From positions 1,705,908-1,769,907 of the forward strand of contig JADCRB010000067.1 of NCBI GenBank assembly GCA_021464245.1: a DNA stretch of 64,000 bases, written 5' to 3'. This document shows positions 60,978 through 64,000 of this stretch, in pieces. Source of the DNA: Carallia brachiata (Eukaryota; Streptophyta; Magnoliopsida; Malpighiales; Rhizophoraceae). The notes under the pieces are model-generated. The model ran no database searches, was not told the origin of the DNA, and worked only from the letters and a program-made list of their open reading frames with translations. The translations under genes and the position numbers were made by a program. Positions within the stretch are counted from its first letter, which is position 1. Each line of letters starts with the position of its first letter.

Positions 60978-61194
60978 ATTGTTGGGAAAGGTAAGACAAA
61001 ACATGCTATTTCTGGGGCCTCGTCTTGCTGAGTAATCCACCGTGACAGAGGAATGCGTTAATAAAGGTTGTTTGTCTGAGTTTGTGGGCTTTGTTCAAAC
61101 TACGCAGCAGGTAGCACATAGGCAGCAGCGCAGAAGCTTCGTCCGAGGGAAATTTACGCGGACCTAAAAGGGCAGATGCGAGTATGCGACTGAA

Positions 61195-61360
61195 TGAAAT
61201 TTTTAATTTAACTTATTTTTTTAAGTATAAATTATTTATTATTTTATATTATACAATAAATAAAATTTACTTAATAAAAAAATTAAAAATAATATTTTAA
61301 TAATATTATATTATGAATTAATTTTATTTTTATAAAAAGAATAAAATTAATAATCACCGC
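61195..61360. repeat. AT-rich interspersed repeat, instance 2
   Basis: It resembles 43,316-43,480 (roughly three-quarters identical by eye) but sits at a different place relative to the ankyrin gene. It is therefore an independent insertion. Confidence 0.55.
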
Positions 61361-61588
61361 GACTAAAATATTGTAACTCATCAACAATGACCAAGGTAGA
61401 GGGGAATTGTAGAACTCATAATCGCAAATAGCCTAAATCCACGCATAATCGCGTTGTTTTTAGGGTTTTAGATGAGGTCACCAATTCTTTCTAGTAACAT
61501 TGGTTACAACAAATAAAATAAAAAAAAAAATTAGGGAGCTTCACATAAGGAATATTAAAGAAATTTTCAAAATTGTATGAATTGACGG

Positions 61589-62617
61589 CATGGTTGTTAA
61601 ACTCAGATCGGACAGACTGATTTAACCAATCGAATCGTTAATCAGTCTTAAATTCAGTCCAGTCTAAAGCTTAAAACAAGATGTTGATTAGACCGGATAA
61701 AAAACAGTCGACCAATTGGTTTGACTAGTAAATTGGTGCCGGCTCGAACTGGTCTCCTGGTTTAGTTTTTTTAAAAGAAAAAAGATAGGAAAGTGTTGTT
61801 GTTTCCTCTTCCTCGAAGTCGACGGTTCTTTCTTTCGTCTTCCTCACAAAATCAAAATCGAAGCCTCGAAGCTAAAATCGAATGTCCTGTTCACTTGCCC
61901 CTGTCTTTGATTGGCGCTCTCCCTTCCATCCTCTTGGTCCTTTGGAATTCTTCTTATTATCTCCGGTCCTGAGCCTCCAGATAGCAACTCTTGCTTTTTA
62001 GGAAAGGTGCAGACGGCGTGGAAGACTTGAAGGCTTTAAGAAATTAGGGTTGCAACATAATGAATGCTTCAATGACCATAATAGACTTATTTTTTTGCAT
62101 ACATTACGCATGTGCCATTGTAAAAAAAAAAAAAAACCTCTTATCTCCTCTTTTTCTCTCTATTCTTTTTATTTATGGAATTTTCTCCCCAATTCTATTA
62201 ACTTAACTTTTTCATTTAAAAATTCATTTCTCGTCTAATTGTATTAAATTTTAATTTTTAAGATTAAAACTATATCAGACAATAAATAAATAATTTATAA
62301 TTGAAGTATATTCATTTGATATTATTCGATACTTTAGTGTTGAAAATATTATTAGAAGTGAAATTAGATTATATGTTAACGAAAGTAATAATGATGAATC
62401 TCTACTATAATTGTATTCTTTTTAATTATGTATTGTATTACTTTTTTTCTCTGGTTATTTTTTTCAAGTATTTTTACTTTATACTTTAGACTAAAAGTTT
62501 ATTTTTATAAAATAATTCTTAAATACCGTTTTAATTATTAGTTCAATTGGTTGAACTGATTCGACCTTAAATCACTAATTTTTTTAGTTCGATAGTTGAT
62601 TTGGTTTTGACAACATT
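61589..62617. mobile_element. Non-autonomous Mutator-like element, private to copy B
   Basis: Flanks AATTGACGG (61,580-61,588) and AATTTACGG (62,618-62,626) agree at eight of nine bases, the 9-bp size of Mutator target duplications. The termini CATGGTTGTTAAAC and, reversed, AATGTTGTCAAAAC are degenerate inverted repeats. Subterminal DNA has repeated CCAATTGG/GGTTTGACTAG-type words. The 61,800-62,040 part is less AT-rich with TCTTCCTC repeats. No transposase. Confidence 0.6.
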
Positions 62618-64000
62618 AATTTACGGTTGGTTAAATTCAAAAAAATAATATAAAAAAAGAACAAATAATTGGTAGATGCTGACGCTGTGTTGGTGCTCTA
62701 CTTCCAAATCTTTTAACAAATGGATTTTGACTTTTGCGGCATTGAACAAAATTTAATAGAGCAACTACAGGAACACTTTTATTTCTTGGACAAAAAGTAA
62801 CTAGTTTACAACAAATTTTACGATAAAAACCAACCGTACAATGAAGATTTTGTTATAGATTATGGTAACTAGTCATGTAAAAAAATAATAATGACATCTT
62901 GAATGTTGAGGAAAAAAACACTAGGACCTTGTAGTACAATATAGCGAGCTTTTTATTAATTTTACTTGCATTGAGAATTGATTGGTGAAAAACCCGAATT
63001 AGAAATCCCCTAAATATAAACGGGTTTGATTAAAGGAAAAAAAAAATGCGTTGAGTCGATTGCATACATTTATAGGCGTGTCCATGAAATTTTGTTCGAT
63101 ACATTCTTAGTGGATACTGTAACAACTTTTATGAATATCTTAGGACAATATTCCAAAGAAAAACAAAAGCCAATTATTAGCCTGGAATTGCTTGTTAGTT
63201 GATATTAAAAGAAACTGCCTGGAAACCATCACGCCAAAGGATTGCACATGGCTTAGTGTAGAGAAGGGCCGATTCTTTTAGTAAAAGAAAACTGCCCGGA
63301 AAATGTACTCTTCCATTCCACAGAAAAATTCTCAATCAATTTCGTTCCATTTTCATTGTTGACTCTGACCATAATTAAGACCCCCATTCGACAGGAAGAA
63401 AGTCGCAATTTCTTTCTGAGTCCCGCTACAAGATGGAAGAGAGGGATGGCACACATATGGGTGGTGAGTTTCATCGAGTTTTTTTTTTTATTGTTGTTTT
63501 GCAAAAAATAAATATAAAAATAAAGTGTGAAACCCACCAGAGATGCTTCTGTCTCCTTTTTCTTCCCTTTTTTATTCGTCACTTCATATGATTTCTATTT
63601 AATATAACATCGTGAAGAAACAACAATTTTTCTTTTAACTTTTATATTAAAGGTCTTAGTATCTAATCGCGAAAAAAAAAGTATAGAATTTATGAAAATG
63701 AATAGAATTATCCTATTAGTTTACGATCTAATAAATCCTTTAATAGATAGAATAGAAGATATGATATTTTTTTTTAAGACGCAAAATGAAATAAATTGTA
63801 AATAGGACGGTTTAACAAATATTCTTGAGTGTATAGGCTTTCAATAAATTCAATTTCAACGAGATATCTAGAAGATTAGAAGCACATGTTCAAAAGGAAA
63901 AACAAAATATGAAAAAACATAAAAAAACAAAATGAAACACATGTAAATCACCCAATAAAGGGATTGAAGCAAATTCACCTACCAATATCTTGTCTGGAAG

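Larger units (their letters stand above)
48006..64000. repeat. Segmental duplication, copy B (continues past the window)
   Basis: Homology to copy A begins in UTP10 exon 38 at 48,006, is broken by the LTR element at 48,076-56,344, and resumes at 56,345 in the same exon. It then runs through exon 39, the intergenic DNA and the second ankyrin gene to the window edge, where GGGATTGAAGCAAATTCACC still matches 44,470-44,490. Exon 39 differs from copy A at about 6 of 234 positions by eye. Confidence 0.9.
60978..64000. other. Upstream flank of ankyrin copy B
   Basis: It matches copy A in 60,978-61,190 and from about 62,690 to the edge. Between them is private DNA: an AT-rich repeat and a Mutator-like element (listed), with sequence on either side that has no clear partner. 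No gene is recognised; a 109-codon minus frame at 63,253-63,582 is not kept in copy A. Confidence 0.6.

Noticed and set aside
1..64000. CRISPR arrays, tRNA or rRNA genes, bacterial or organelle DNA
   Set aside because: No regularly spaced repeats and no convincing tRNA cloverleaf or rRNA was seen; the only tRNA-like words are retrotransposon primer sites and the SINE relic.

Overview
This window is nuclear DNA from a flowering plant, most likely a eudicot. Genes are split by many short AT-rich introns with GT-AG ends, intergenic DNA is AT-rich, and the transposons use plant initiator-tRNA-Met primer sites. I cannot name the species.

Layout. 1-6,375: a heavily decayed Ty1/copia retrotransposon on the minus strand; its 5' LTR and primer site are still readable and its 3' end lies off the left edge. 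8,440-14,557 (minus): an almost full-length ARABIDILLO gene (F-box, leucine-rich region, armadillo repeats) with five separate coding or splicing lesions, so it looks like a recent pseudogene. 19,479-37,209 (plus): UTP10/HEATR1, a very large HEAT-repeat protein of the 90S pre-ribosome, here about 39 exons, with a promoter rich in telo-box and TGGGCY elements, one frameshift in exon 34 and one GC-AG intron. 39,777-41,535 (minus): a two-exon ankyrin-repeat membrane protein of the PGG/ITN1 class.

The right half is explained by one event: a segmental duplication. A block starting inside UTP10 exon 38 (36,721) and running through the UTP10 3' end, the intergenic DNA, the ankyrin gene and beyond (to at least 44,512) recurs from 48,006 to the right edge. 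The second copy carries a second intact ankyrin gene (59,240-60,977). Soon after duplication, a chromodomain-bearing Ty3/gypsy element (48,076-56,344, minus) inserted into the copied UTP10 exon with a 5-bp target duplication. A LINE (48,669-52,739, plus) later inserted into that element's integrase region. The two copies also differ by private DNA-transposon insertions: Mutator-like elements in each, and a hAT-like element between them.

I see no novel multi-gene biochemical system. The points of most interest are the lesion-laden ARABIDILLO gene, the frameshift in an otherwise intact essential gene, the tandem duplication with its nested transposons, and the diverging promoters of the two ankyrin paralogues.
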